The notes: generated from the sequence alone by a model not told the origin. A stretch of DNA of 64,000 nt from RGIG8497 sp045593265 (GCA_045593265.1 JAZNWH010000131.1:23990-87989); one strand, 5' to 3'; positions 27,473 to 37,080 are shown, numbered from the stretch's first letter. Translations and numbers: made by a program.

Positions 27473-30400
27473 GATTTCTTGAGGATAAAGCATTAAAAAC
27501 CGTTACTATGCTCAATAGCTTCATAGTAAAAAACACAATGGTGCTTGATGGATTTAAAATTAAGTATTGCGATTATAAAACAGATAATATTATTCCTGAA
27601 ATTGATGAATCTTGGGATAATCTTGAAAAATTTGTTGAATTTAAGGAGCTTGCAGTTCATTTCTGGATAAGGGGAACTGTTACAACTCCAAAGGCAGAGG
27701 AAGGCTGTTATTATGCTCTTGATTTTAAACAGGAATACACAGGCAGAGTTCAGACAATTTTATATTTAAACGGGGAAATGACACAAGGTCTTGACGAAAA
27801 CCACTTCAGAACAATACTTGAACCTGATACAACATACGATGTTGCATTTTACTGCTACCTCGACCCTGTATACTCGCCAAGGACACATCTTGTTTCTTCA
27901 ACAGTACCCAAGCTTGTAACAGTTGACGAAAAAACAGAGCAATTATATTTTGATTTTGAAACACCGTTTGAGGCACTTGAGGCTCTTGAAAAAACAAGCG
28001 ATGATTATAAAACAATTCTTCACCATCTTGAACTTGCGGCAAATTTAATTGATTTCAGACAGCCGTATACACAGGAATATTACAATGCGATTGATAAAGC
28101 TATAAAATACCTTGATGAGGAATTTTACGGTAAAGCCTGTGGTAAAGGTGATATTACGGTAAACTGTCTTGGTCATTCACATATTGATGTTGCCTGGCGC
28201 TGGCCTGTAAGACAAACTGTTGAAAAGGTTCAAAGAAGCTATTCTACAGTTCTTTATCTTATGAAGCACTATCCTGAATACATATTTATGATGACCACAC
28301 CACAGATGTATGAATTTTTAAAGGAGCAGGCACCTGAAAAGTTTGAAGAGCTCAAAGAGCGTGTGAAAGAGGGAAGATGGGAGACAGATGGAGCGATGTG
28401 GCTTGAATCTGACTGCAATCTTCCATCAGGTGAAAGCTTTGTTCGTCAGCTTGTACACGGAAAGAAATATTTTATGGACGAATTTGGTGTTAATAGCCGA
28501 ACACTCTGGATTCCTGATGTATTCGGGTATTCTGCAGCTCTTCCTCAGATACTTAAAAAAGCAGGCGTTGACCGTTTCGTTACAGGTAAAATAAGTTGGA
28601 ATGATACAGACAGAATGCCTAATGACACATTTTACTGGAAGGGTATTGATGGTACTGAAATATTTACACAGTTTTTAACAACCAAGGATTTTGTGATTCC
28701 TGAAAAATCAAGAGATTTTGTTATGATAAACGGTGCGCTTGATGCCCGTGAGGTAAAAAGCACCTGGGATATATACAGAAACAAGGAATATAATGACGAA
28801 ACAATTCACACCTTTGGTTTTGGTGACGGCGGTGGCGGACCTACTTATCAGATGCTTGAGCGTCAGCGAAGATTCCAAAAAGGTATTCCGGGAATTCCTA
28901 AAACAAGAATGGACACACTTGACAATTACTTAACCAGATCTCAAGAAAAATTTGACAAATCATGCGAAAAATTCGGCAGAACACCAAAATGGTCGGGAGA
29001 ATTATATCTTCAGTATCACAGAGGTACATATACATCTGTTGCAAGAACCAAAAGAGCAAACCGTATATGTGAATTTATGCTTGCTGATACTGAACAGCTT
29101 TCGGTTATGAATATGCTTCTAAGAGGCGGAGTATATCCTCAAAGTGAGCTTGATGTTGCATGGAAGCATATGCTTCTTAATCAGTTCCACGATATTATTC
29201 CGGGAAGCTGTATTAAAGAGGTTTCTGATGTTGCAGAGGCTGAATACAACGAGGTAAAAGAAATCTGCAAAAATGCAACTAAGACGGTTTATGACAGCAT
29301 TGTGCCCGAAATCAGTTCTCAAGAGGGTTATGTTGTGTTTAATCCAAGGCCTTTTGAGGGTGATGGAATTGTTGAGGTTTCCGACAGCTTTGCTTATGTT
29401 GAAAGTATTCCTTCACACGGATATAAGGTTGTTAAATCTCTTGATTTTTCAAATAATGCAACAGTATCAGAAAATGAGATTTCAAACAAGTATTTTAATA
29501 TACATCTTGACAAAAATGGAAATGTTTCATCAATTTTCGATAAATCTGCAGACAGAGAAATCCTTTCGGAAACAGGAAACAGATTTGTTGCCTATGAGGA
29601 CAGACCAAAGTGGTCGGACGCATGGGAGGTTACACACTACTATAAACAAAAGCCATATTATGTCGATGATGTTACAGATATTGTTCCTTACGAAAAGGGA
29701 GCAAAAAAAGGTCTTACAGTATCAAGAAAATTTATGAATTCTACAATTAAGCAGAACATTATTGTATACGATAACATACCAAGAATTGATTTTGAAACAG
29801 AAATTGACTGGAAAGAGGAGCATCTTATATTAAAAACGCTCTTCCCTGTAAATGTATTTGCCAATACTGTAACTGCAGATATACAGTTTGGTAATGTTGA
29901 AAGACCTACTCATAAAAACAGAAGCTGGGATGAAGCGCAGTTCGAAATGTGTATGCATAAATGGGTCGATATATCCGATAACGGCTACGGAGTAAGCTTT
30001 TTGAACGATTGCAAATACGGCTATTCTTCAGAAGAAAATGTAATCGGACTTACAATACTTAAATGTGCAACTGATCCTGATCCTGAAGCAGACAAGTGCA
30101 AGCATGAGTTTACATATTCATTATACCCACATAATGGCAGAGTAACAGATGGAGATACTATAAAGCAGTCGTATAACTTAAATCAGCCTATGACTGTGGT
30201 AGAGAAAACAGCAACAAAGGGATCGCTTCCATCAGAATTTTCACTGGTAAGCTGTAACAGAGAAAATGTTGTTGTTGAAACTATCAAAAAGGCAGAAAAC
30301 AATGATAACATTGTGATAAGAATGTTTGATGTACACAACAAAACAGAGAATGTAACACTTGATTTCGGCTTTGATGTGAAAAAGGCATATATTTGTGATT

Positions 30401-30498
30401 TGCTTGAAAATATTGAGTCTGAAATTGAAGTTTCAGGAAACACAGTAACTGTTCCTGTTAAAAATTTCGAGATTGTTACGCTTATGTTGGAAGTATAG
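27469..30498 (+). CDS. GH38 alpha-mannosidase
   Basis: A 1009-residue cytoplasmic enzyme whose ATG overlaps the kinase stop (ATGA). The GH38 domain begins at GHSHIDVAWRWP, with the His and Asp zinc ligands, and the nucleophile is Asp350 in LWIPDVFGYS. A further zinc ligand region is LNQFHDIIPGS, with the middle and C-terminal beta domains after it. Length and order are typical for bacterial and class II mannosidases, which act on alpha-1,2/3/6-linked mannose of N-glycans or mannans. Mannose-6-phosphate isomerase is directly downstream, which fits mannose as the product. Confidence 0.92.
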   Translation: MRFLEDKALKTVTMLNSFIVKNTMVLDGFKIKYCDYKTDNIIPEIDESWDNLEKFVEFKELAVHFWIRGTVTTPKAEEGCYYALDFKQEYTGRVQTILYLNGEMTQGLDENHFRTILEPDTTYDVAFYCYLDPVYSPRTHLVSSTVPKLVTVDEKTEQLYFDFETPFEALEALEKTSDDYKTILHHLELAANLIDFRQPYTQEYYNAIDKAIKYLDEEFYGKACGKGDITVNCLGHSHIDVAWRWPVRQTVEKVQRSYSTVLYLMKHYPEYIFMMTTPQMYEFLKEQAPEKFEELKERVKEGRWETDGAMWLESDCNLPSGESFVRQLVHGKKYFMDEFGVNSRTLWIPDVFGYSAALPQILKKAGVDRFVTGKISWNDTDRMPNDTFYWKGIDGTEIFTQFLTTKDFVIPEKSRDFVMINGALDAREVKSTWDIYRNKEYNDETIHTFGFGDGGGGPTYQMLERQRRFQKGIPGIPKTRMDTLDNYLTRSQEKFDKSCEKFGRTPKWSGELYLQYHRGTYTSVARTKRANRICEFMLADTEQLSVMNMLLRGGVYPQSELDVAWKHMLLNQFHDIIPGSCIKEVSDVAEAEYNEVKEICKNATKTVYDSIVPEISSQEGYVVFNPRPFEGDGIVEVSDSFAYVESIPSHGYKVVKSLDFSNNATVSENEISNKYFNIHLDKNGNVSSIFDKSADREILSETGNRFVAYEDRPKWSDAWEVTHYYKQKPYYVDDVTDIVPYEKGAKKGLTVSRKFMNSTIKQNIIVYDNIPRIDFETEIDWKEEHLILKTLFPVNVFANTVTADIQFGNVERPTHKNRSWDEAQFEMCMHKWVDISDNGYGVSFLNDCKYGYSSEENVIGLTILKCATDPDPEADKCKHEFTYSLYPHNGRVTDGDTIKQSYNLNQPMTVVEKTATKGSLPSEFSLVSCNRENVVVETIKKAENNDNIVIRMFDVHNKTENVTLDFGFDVKKAYICDLLENIESEIEVSGNTVTVPVKNFEIVTLMLEV

Positions 30499-30508
30499 GA
30501 GAATAATT

Positions 30509-31525
30509 ATGCTTACAAAACCCATATTTTTTGAAAAAAACAGAGTAGGAAGAGTTTACACAGGAGGCAAGCTTTTTTGTAATTTTTTTGGTGATGACAG
30601 CACCGATGGATTTTTCCCGGAAGAATGGATTGCATCAAGTGTAAAGGCGGTTAACAAAGTGCAGGCATCTGAAAAAGAAGGTGTTTCAAAGCTTGCTGAC
30701 AGCGATATATATTTTGATGAGCTTATTGAAAAATACCCATTTGAAATGCTCGGAAGCTCAGAAAAAATGCGTATTCTTGTAAAGCTTCTTGACAGTGCGG
30801 TGCGTCTTCCTGCTCAGGCGCATCCTGATAAAGAGTTTTCAAGAAAATATTTTAATTCAGAATATGGCAAGACCGAGAGCTGGATTGTTCTTGACAAAAG
30901 AGAAAATGCCAAAATCTATTTCGGGTTCAAAGACAATGTTAACGAAGAAATATTTTCAAAGGCAATAGACGAAAGCGAAACAGATAAAGATGCAATGGAA
31001 CGCATTATGGAGTATACCGAGCCTGAAATTGGTGATGTTATTTTAGTTCCTGCAAAAACAGTACACGCTATAGGTGCCGGCTGTCTTATTTTGGAGGTTC
31101 AGGAGCCTACAGATTTTACAATTCAGCCGGAGCATTGGTGCGATGAATATAAGTTAAACGAAAAAGAAATGTATATGAATTTATCCCGTGAAACTGCGGT
31201 GAAGTGTTTTGACTTTAAAAAATCATCCGACCCAAGAATAGCCCCTGAGGTAATCTTTAACAAAGACGGGGTAAAAATCGAACACCTTATAAAGCCTTGC
31301 GATACGGAGTGTTTTGTTATTAACAGAATAACCCTTGAGGGCGGAAATGTTTGTATAAACCTTAAGGATAGCTATGGTGTTTATATCGTGACTGACGGCG
31401 AAGGTGAAATTTCAGGTGAAGGGTATGAGAAAAAAATAAAAAAAGGCGATTATTTCTTTATGCCTTGCTGTGCTATGGGGAAATTCAGCATCAATGGAAA
31501 TGTTCAGGTAGTAGAGTGTTATTGA
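30509..31525 (+). CDS. manA: Class I mannose-6-phosphate isomerase
   Basis: A 338-residue cupin-fold zinc enzyme converting mannose 6-phosphate to fructose 6-phosphate. The start is ATG 30509, seven bases after AGGAG that overlaps the GH38 stop. The type I zinc-site signature is present: PAQAHPDKEF near residue 103 and a downstream VPAKTVHAIGAG, with EVQEPTDFT following. It lies immediately after the alpha-mannosidase, so released mannose, once phosphorylated, enters glycolysis here. No dedicated mannokinase is obvious unless the FGGY kinase has been recruited, which would be unusual. Confidence 0.9.
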   Translation: MLTKPIFFEKNRVGRVYTGGKLFCNFFGDDSTDGFFPEEWIASSVKAVNKVQASEKEGVSKLADSDIYFDELIEKYPFEMLGSSEKMRILVKLLDSAVRLPAQAHPDKEFSRKYFNSEYGKTESWIVLDKRENAKIYFGFKDNVNEEIFSKAIDESETDKDAMERIMEYTEPEIGDVILVPAKTVHAIGAGCLILEVQEPTDFTIQPEHWCDEYKLNEKEMYMNLSRETAVKCFDFKKSSDPRIAPEVIFNKDGVKIEHLIKPCDTECFVINRITLEGGNVCINLKDSYGVYIVTDGEGEISGEGYEKKIKKGDYFFMPCCAMGKFSINGNVQVVECY

Positions 31526-31538
31526 TAGGAGAGATTTA

Positions 31539-32399
31539 ATGTCTGTTATTGAAATAAAAAATGAAAGGCTTTCGGTAGGCATAAATACTTTTGGAAGTGA
31601 ACTTGTGTATATAACTGCCAAAGACGGCAATGAGTATTTATGGAACAGAGATGAAAAGGTGTGGTCTTTAAGTTCGCCAATACTTTTTCCTATCTGCGGA
31701 GGCTTGAAAAACGATAAATATACATATATGGGCAAGGAATATCCTCTTGATAAACACGGATTTGCACAGGTTATGGAATTCAATGGTGAAAAAATAAGTG
31801 AGACAAAGGCTGAATTTGTACTGAGACACAATGACGAAACTTTAAAACAATTTCCCTTTGAATTTGAATTCAAAACTCTTTTTGAACTTTCAGGAAATAA
31901 GCTTAAAGTAACATATATCACAAAAAATTTATCCGATAAAGAAATGTTTTTCTCGGTAGGTGCCCACGAAGGTTATTATTGTCCCGAAGGTATTGAAGAG
32001 TATAGTGTTTCTTTTGATGAAAATCAAACTCTTGACAGTTATATCTTAAATGGCAATCTTCTGGAAAACAATAAAATCAGAATTATTGAGAACAGTAAAA
32101 GTATTCCCTTAAAATATGAATATTTTAAGGTTGACGCCCTTGTTTTTAAGAATATCCGTTTTAATAAAGTATATCTTGTTCACAAGAACAGCAAAAAAAG
32201 AATTGCATTGACATTTGATAAGGCAAAATATTTTCTTCTGTGGACAAAACCAAATGCAAAATATATATGCCTGGAGCCTTGGTGTGGAGTTCAGGATATT
32301 ATAGATTCAGATTATGAAATCTCAAAAAAAGAGGGAATTATAAAGCTTAGAGGCAATGGAATACATACTTTTACCCATACAATAGAAATTTTTGACTAA
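31539..32399 (+). CDS. Aldose 1-epimerase family protein (LacX-like)
   Basis: A 286-residue galactose-mutarotase-fold protein (IKNERLSVGINTFGSELVYI, SSPILFPICGG, HGFAQVMEF, GAHEGYYCP), matching the LacX-like branch of the aldose epimerase family. The His residues of HGFA and GAHEGY fit the general acid/base positions. It is the last gene of the operon, 13 bases after manA with AGGAGAG as ribosome site. The role is probably mutarotation of a released sugar, but LacX-type proteins lack firm biochemical data. Confidence 0.82.
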   Translation: MSVIEIKNERLSVGINTFGSELVYITAKDGNEYLWNRDEKVWSLSSPILFPICGGLKNDKYTYMGKEYPLDKHGFAQVMEFNGEKISETKAEFVLRHNDETLKQFPFEFEFKTLFELSGNKLKVTYITKNLSDKEMFFSVGAHEGYYCPEGIEEYSVSFDENQTLDSYILNGNLLENNKIRIIENSKSIPLKYEYFKVDALVFKNIRFNKVYLVHKNSKKRIALTFDKAKYFLLWTKPNAKYICLEPWCGVQDIIDSDYEISKKEGIIKLRGNGIHTFTHTIEIFD

Positions 32400-32456
32400 A
32401 TTAATATATATAGATAAGTCAAATGAAAAGGGAATGTTAAAAAAGTTCATAACCGT

Positions 32457-32575
32457 AAAAAGGCTTAAATAATAATATTTATAACATGATATGTTTGTCA
32501 AAATTAACAAAAAATATATACTTATGGAAAAATATCGTTTATGAACGATATTTTTTCTATTAAATAAGCCTTTTT
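32457..32575. repeat. 119-base element with 11-bp terminal inverted repeats
   Basis: Arms AAAAAGGCTTA (32457-32467) and TAAGCCTTTTT (32565-32575) are perfect inverted repeats around 97 A/T-rich bases, with a perfect internal hairpin (AAAATATCGTT/AACGATATTTT, about 32530-32555). The size and ends are MITE-like. I see no clear target duplication and no second copy in the window. The internal hairpin with its T run can also terminate the operon upstream. Confidence 0.45.
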
Positions 32576-32579
32576 GCTC

Positions 32580-32672
32580 GAACGAACTTCGCCTAACTCG
32601 GCGTATCCGCATACGCCTTCGGGTACCTGCAAATGCCTTTAAACAGGCATTTGCAGCTCAATTCGTTCGTTC
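32580..32672. repeat. Three-stem cruciform-like inverted-repeat element
   Basis: An outer stem (GAACGAAC 32580-32587 with GTTCGTTC 32665-32672) encloses two perfect hairpins: GGCGTAT/ATACGCC (32600-32617) and CTGCAAATGCC/GGCATTTGCAG (32627-32656). It is clearly more GC-rich than the surroundings and non-coding. A competing CGCC/GGCG pairing (32590-32603) would exclude the first hairpin. It lies between two convergent genes. It could be a small mobile element or a structured RNA. Confidence 0.5.
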
Positions 32673-32700
32673 TGAAGCATTTTTTCCTATTCCCTAAACA

Positions 32701-32740
32701 AGGGTCTGTAAAAAATCATCGATTTTTTACAGACCCTTTT
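32701..32740. terminator. Bidirectional terminator between convergent operons
   Basis: A perfect 16-bp stem (AGGGTCTGTAAAAAAT with ATTTTTTACAGACCCT) and short loop, with T-rich flanks usable on both strands, between the epimerase gene ending at 32399 and the minus-strand AraC gene ending at 32811. Confidence 0.85.
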
Positions 32741-32810
32741 ATATTAATCTGATTTGATAATCGAGGTGATAGTTTCGTAGATTAATATAATTCTTGTTTT
32801 ATGAGGATAC

Positions 32811-33593
32811 TTAAGGAGAAGTATCTGTTTTGGAATAATGTTGTTTATATTTTGACGGAGAAATTCCAAATTGCCGTTTAAACATTTTTGAAAATGTATA
32901 CAAATCAGAATATCCCACAGAATTGGCTACAACAGATATGGTATCACAATTTTTTGTTATGAGATTGGCGGCAACATTCATTCTGTAATTAAGAATATAT
33001 TGTTTTGGAGAAAGTCCGGTTTTCTTTTTGAAAATGGAAGAAAAGTATGTTCTGTCAAGATTTAAGTCCCGGGCAATTTTATCTACAGATATATTGTACA
33101 TATAGTTTGTATGGATGAAACTTAATGCTTTTTCAGTATAGTCGTATTTGATGCCGTCATCCTCTAAAAGCAGTGAAAACAAATCCCACAATCTTGCGGT
33201 AAGGTAGGCGTGTTTGTCGTGGGAATAGTTGCCGGTTTCTTTTATGGAAGCAAATATTTTTTCAGCCTCCGGGCATACGATAACATCTGAAAGCATTTCC
33301 AACTGTTTGACGTTGCAGGTAAAGCCAATCCAGATATAACTCCATGGGTTAACAGCATCTGCTTCGTAATAGGTTTCTATATAAGGCGGAATAACAAACA
33401 TTTCGCCTGCTTTAACTTTATATTCTTTGTCTCTGATTTTGAAAATACCGACTCCTGATACGACAAAATGAATAAGCCAATGTGTTCGTATCATCGGACC
33501 AAAAAAATGGCTTTTTTCGCAGTTTTCGTGACCAAATTGAACAGGATTTAACACCCAGTTTTTCTTACTGTTTATCATAATACTGTAATCCAT
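32811..33593 (-). CDS. AraC-family transcriptional regulator, divergent from binding-protein gene
   Basis: A 260-residue protein started at the ATG reading MDYSIMINSKKN. A longer frame to 33755 crosses its own promoter and is rejected. The N-terminal domain is the AraC-binding cupin (THWLIHFVVSGVGIFKI, AGEMFVIPPYIETYYEAD). The C-terminus has two helix-turn-helix motifs (ISVDKIARDLNLDRTYFSSIF and ISVVANSVGYSDLYTFSKMF). GGAGGG lies 12 bases upstream of the ATG, rather far. It is divergent from the solute-binding protein gene and is the likely controller of 33725-38793. Confidence 0.86.
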   Translation of the reverse strand: MDYSIMINSKKNWVLNPVQFGHENCEKSHFFGPMIRTHWLIHFVVSGVGIFKIRDKEYKVKAGEMFVIPPYIETYYEADAVNPWSYIWIGFTCNVKQLEMLSDVIVCPEAEKIFASIKETGNYSHDKHAYLTARLWDLFSLLLEDDGIKYDYTEKALSFIHTNYMYNISVDKIARDLNLDRTYFSSIFKKKTGLSPKQYILNYRMNVAANLITKNCDTISVVANSVGYSDLYTFSKMFKRQFGISPSKYKQHYSKTDTSP

Positions 33594-33647
33594 ATTTTTT
33601 GTATTCCCTCCATTTCTAAAAACAACAAAATGACAAATGTTTATATC

Positions 33648-33677
33648 ATTATACCATTTCTTAAAACAGAAAGTCAA
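33648..33677 (-). promoter_or_regulatory. Promoter of minus-strand AraC gene
   Basis: Read on the minus strand: TTGACT (33677-33672), 18 bases, TATAAT (33653-33648), about 54 bases upstream of the start at 33593. It also shows that the frame extending to 33755 is not the real N-terminus. Confidence 0.75.
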
Positions 33678-33724
33678 TATATAATTAAATTGAAGAAATA
33701 ATAATAAAGAAAGAGGTAATTGAT

Positions 33725-35254
33725 ATGAAAAAGTTTTTAGCAGTAGTACTCGCAATGCTCATGGTACTTTCAGTATTTACAGCATGCAGTAAAACAGATT
33801 CAAATGACGGGGATATTACTCTTACATGGTATGTTCCAGGAGACAAATATCCTGACACAGCAATGGTAGTTGAAGAATTAAACAAGATCACAATGGAAAA
33901 AATCGGTTGTAAGATTGATCTTCAGTTTATCGATGCAGGTTCTTTCCAGGAAAGAATGAATATGAATATGGCATCAAATGCAGAGTATGACCTTACATTT
34001 GTAGGCTACTTAAATCAGTTCGAGCCTGCAGCATCAAAGGGCGGACTTATGCAGCTTGATGAATTACTTAAATTAGCTCCCGGAATTACAGAAACAATTC
34101 CTGAATATATCAGAAATTCAGGTGTTTATATGGGCAAAACCTATGCAATTCCCAATATGCAGATTACAGCTTCAGCACTTGCTGCACAAGCGCCAAAGGA
34201 ATATGCTGATGCATTTAAAGCAGCAACAGGGCAGGATGTAGCTACATTCACAAATACTCTGCAGTATGAACCATATCTTGAATTTGTAAAGGCAAACTAT
34301 CCTAATGTTTATCCGTTTAACACAAGCTATGGTATGGGTTCTTTCAAAAGTCAGGATGAAGGAAAGGATGCAAAAGACCCATTCTTCCGCTGGACTTTAG
34401 GAATCAGCAGTTATGAAGCTTATAAGGATTCAGAGCAGAAGAAATTTGTTGTATTGGATGCCTATAAAAACGAAGAGCTTTCCCATGCAAAAATGTTTGC
34501 AGAAAAGCTTCATGAATATTACAAAAAAGGTTGGATTCGTCAGGATGTAGATTCTGTTATGGATGAAACAGCAGAAAGAAAACAGAAAAAATTCGGTCTC
34601 TGGTTCGGTACATATAAACCGGGTATGGATGGTGAAAGCTTAGCAACCTATGGCTGGGAGACAGTTTCATCAAGAATTTCATCAGTATCAATCGGTTCAG
34701 CATCAGCTACAATGGTAGGTATCGGTGCAAACTGCAAGCATCCTGAAGAAGCAATTAAATTCATTGAATTGATGAACACTGATAAAGAAGCTTATAATTT
34801 AGTATGCTTCGGTATCGAAGGTAAGCATTATAATAAGGTTGGCGAAGAAAGAATTGAATTTGTTGAAGGAAGCGGTTATGCCCCAAATGCTTCATGGAAA
34901 TTCGGTAACCAATTCAACGCATACCGTCTCCCCGGTCAGCCTGACGATGTTTGGGAGGAAACAATTGAATTCAATAACTTAGGTTATGAAATGAGTAAGG
35001 TAAATCCAAATCTTTCAGCACTTGGTTTCACATTCAACAAGGAAGATATTAAATCAACAGTAACCAAGGTTACAGAAGTATTTAATAAGTATAGCAGTAA
35101 AGGTACCGGCTCAAAGGATCCCGATACATATTGGAATAAGATGATTGAGGAAGCTTATGCAGCAGGTAACCAGATTATCATTGACGAATATCAGAAACAG
35201 CTTGACGAGTTCTTTGAGGAGCATCCTGAAAAGCTTGAACAAGTAGTGTGGTAA
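33725..35254 (+). CDS. ABC transporter solute-binding lipoprotein (LipO/DUF3502-like)
   Basis: A 509-residue protein with a lipoprotein signal peptide and lipobox FTAC (Cys21), so membrane-anchored outside the cell. The mature part is a family 1 type binding protein (LTWYVPGDKYPDTAMVVEELNK, NMASNAEYDLTFVGYLN, YAIPNMQ), and the C-terminal ~130 residues look like the DUF3502 tail of LipO-type oligosaccharide binding proteins. It would capture a sugar or oligosaccharide. No permease or ATPase gene is in the window, which is unusual because these genes normally sit next to two permeases, so it must use a transporter encoded elsewhere. AGAGG precedes the ATG. Confidence 0.87.
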   Translation: MKKFLAVVLAMLMVLSVFTACSKTDSNDGDITLTWYVPGDKYPDTAMVVEELNKITMEKIGCKIDLQFIDAGSFQERMNMNMASNAEYDLTFVGYLNQFEPAASKGGLMQLDELLKLAPGITETIPEYIRNSGVYMGKTYAIPNMQITASALAAQAPKEYADAFKAATGQDVATFTNTLQYEPYLEFVKANYPNVYPFNTSYGMGSFKSQDEGKDAKDPFFRWTLGISSYEAYKDSEQKKFVVLDAYKNEELSHAKMFAEKLHEYYKKGWIRQDVDSVMDETAERKQKKFGLWFGTYKPGMDGESLATYGWETVSSRISSVSIGSASATMVGIGANCKHPEEAIKFIELMNTDKEAYNLVCFGIEGKHYNKVGEERIEFVEGSGYAPNASWKFGNQFNAYRLPGQPDDVWEETIEFNNLGYEMSKVNPNLSALGFTFNKEDIKSTVTKVTEVFNKYSSKGTGSKDPDTYWNKMIEEAYAAGNQIIIDEYQKQLDEFFEEHPEKLEQVVW

Positions 35255-35372
35255 GACAAGCTGACTTTTGGAGCTATTTTGGATATTATTACCTTTAAAG
35301 GCAACTTTAATCATTGATAGAGGATAGCTTTAATAGTAAAATAATGATGTTTAAAGAAGGAAGCAGTAAGAA

Positions 35373-37052
35373 ATGAATTTAATACATATGACATATACAG
35401 GAAACCATTATTCTGTTGTTGCAAAAGAAAATGCTTTTGAAATTAATGACACAAATCCATTTGAAATATTTTTTGAATTTGGCGTTTCAACGATTATTAA
35501 TGGTGAAAAAGACAATATTATAGCCTTTGAGAAAAAAGATAATAGTTTTATATGGACAGCATCAGATGGAATTTTTGAAAAGACCTATACTCTTGAATGT
35601 TGTGATGATTATATGCTTTACAAAGCGAAAATCAAAGGCAAAGGCAATTTAGGATTGGTTAAATATCTTGATAACACTATGTTTAATGCGTCAGGTTATT
35701 TTTCACCTGTTGTTGCCGGTGGCGGAGATGTAGCTACTTATAAAGATATGACACAGCCACAGACAGCTTCCGACGGATTTTTTGTTCCACCACCTCAGTG
35801 TTTTATTTTTGATATGGAAGGAAATAACAATCTTATTGCTGTTGGATTAGTTGCAAAAGAAAAGCAATATAATTACTCAGGATTTTCATATATTCCTGAC
35901 GGAAATATGTGTGCTTTCGGCGCTGACTTCGGTAATTATACTGAAGTCAGCGGTGAGTATGAACTCCCTCATATTTTAATTCAGTTAGGAAAAGACAGAT
36001 ATTCCCTTCTCGAAAGTAATGCAAAATTCCATGTTGAAAAAGGTTATGTCAAGCAGCAAAACCACGAAAGGGAAAATTGGTGGAACGGAAATATTCTTTG
36101 CGGTTGGGGAGACCAATGGAAGATTGGTGCTGAAGTTGCAAATTCACAGAGCTTTGCATGGGATAATGAGGCAATTAAGAAAAACGCAGATAATACACCG
36201 GAAATGAGTGTTTTTAATTACGCTATTGATGCGGCAACAGAGGAGAATTACAAAAAAATCATTGCAGGTGCAGAAAGAAAGAATGTTCCTTTCTCAACAA
36301 TTATAATAGATTGCAAATGGCACAAAGAATTTGGCACAATGGAAGTTGATAAAGAAAAATGGCCAAATATGAGAGGGTTTATTGACCATCAGCACCAAAA
36401 GGGACGAAAGGTTCTTCTGTGGTACAATTTCTGGAGTGTGGAAGGACTGCCTAAGGATGAATGTATTACCCGTGGTGAAGAAGCACTTTATGTTGATCCT
36501 ACGAATCCTAAATATATTGCCCGCCTTGAAAGAATAATGGAATATTTACTCAGTGATAAAAACGGATGCTGCAATGCGGATGGTTTTAAAGTTGATTTTA
36601 CAGCTGTTCCATATGAGGGGAATCTCCGTATTTACGAAAAAGGAGTATTTGGTATTGAGCTTGTTAAAAGAAATATGTCTTTAATTTATAATTTAGCCAA
36701 GAAGGTAAAAAAGAGTGCTTTAATTACATCGCAGCATGTACATCCGTATTTTGATGAATGTATGGATATGATGAGAATTGGCGATTACTGGTGTTCAAGT
36801 AACAGACCGCTTTCCAATATCAATACAAGAACAGGTATCCTGAAAGCAACACTACCAAATATGTTAATAGATATGGATGCAGCAGGTGGCGGCAAAAAGA
36901 GAGATGCACTTCTTTATTACAGAAGAGGTGCACAAATCGGCACTTTGTCTTTATACGGAACTAGTATTTATGATAAATTATTCAGCGAGGATGACTGGAA
37001 AGAAGTTGCAGAAATTTTCAGGGAAAATCAGGAAAAATCCGGGTTATTATAA
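35373..37052 (+). CDS. Clan GH-D glycosidase (GH36-like, alpha-galactosidase type)
   Basis: A 559-residue protein without a signal peptide. The N-terminal ~240 residues are a beta-sandwich-like domain. The barrel begins near residue 295 with FSTIIIDCKWHKEFGTMEVD and GRKVLLWYNFWS, the pattern of GH36/GH27/GH31 relatives. GFKVDFTA supplies the K-x-D nucleophile motif (Asp408), and MMRIGDYWCSS may hold the acid/base Asp. Clan GH-D enzymes are retaining alpha-glycosidases, most often alpha-galactosidases. The active-site tryptophan-rich motifs of classic alpha-galactosidases are altered, so specificity is open. It lies 118 bases after the binding protein and 28 bases before the GH3 gene. Confidence 0.75.
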   Translation: MNLIHMTYTGNHYSVVAKENAFEINDTNPFEIFFEFGVSTIINGEKDNIIAFEKKDNSFIWTASDGIFEKTYTLECCDDYMLYKAKIKGKGNLGLVKYLDNTMFNASGYFSPVVAGGGDVATYKDMTQPQTASDGFFVPPPQCFIFDMEGNNNLIAVGLVAKEKQYNYSGFSYIPDGNMCAFGADFGNYTEVSGEYELPHILIQLGKDRYSLLESNAKFHVEKGYVKQQNHERENWWNGNILCGWGDQWKIGAEVANSQSFAWDNEAIKKNADNTPEMSVFNYAIDAATEENYKKIIAGAERKNVPFSTIIIDCKWHKEFGTMEVDKEKWPNMRGFIDHQHQKGRKVLLWYNFWSVEGLPKDECITRGEEALYVDPTNPKYIARLERIMEYLLSDKNGCCNADGFKVDFTAVPYEGNLRIYEKGVFGIELVKRNMSLIYNLAKKVKKSALITSQHVHPYFDECMDMMRIGDYWCSSNRPLSNINTRTGILKATLPNMLIDMDAAGGGKKRDALLYYRRGAQIGTLSLYGTSIYDKLFSEDDWKEVAEIFRENQEKSGLL

Positions 37053-37080
37053 CGCTTAAGACAGAAAGGAAAGATGTGTA

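Noticed and set aside
33594..33755. N-terminal extension of the minus-strand AraC gene to 33755
   Set aside because: It would pass through a consensus promoter and overlap the start of the divergent binding-protein gene.
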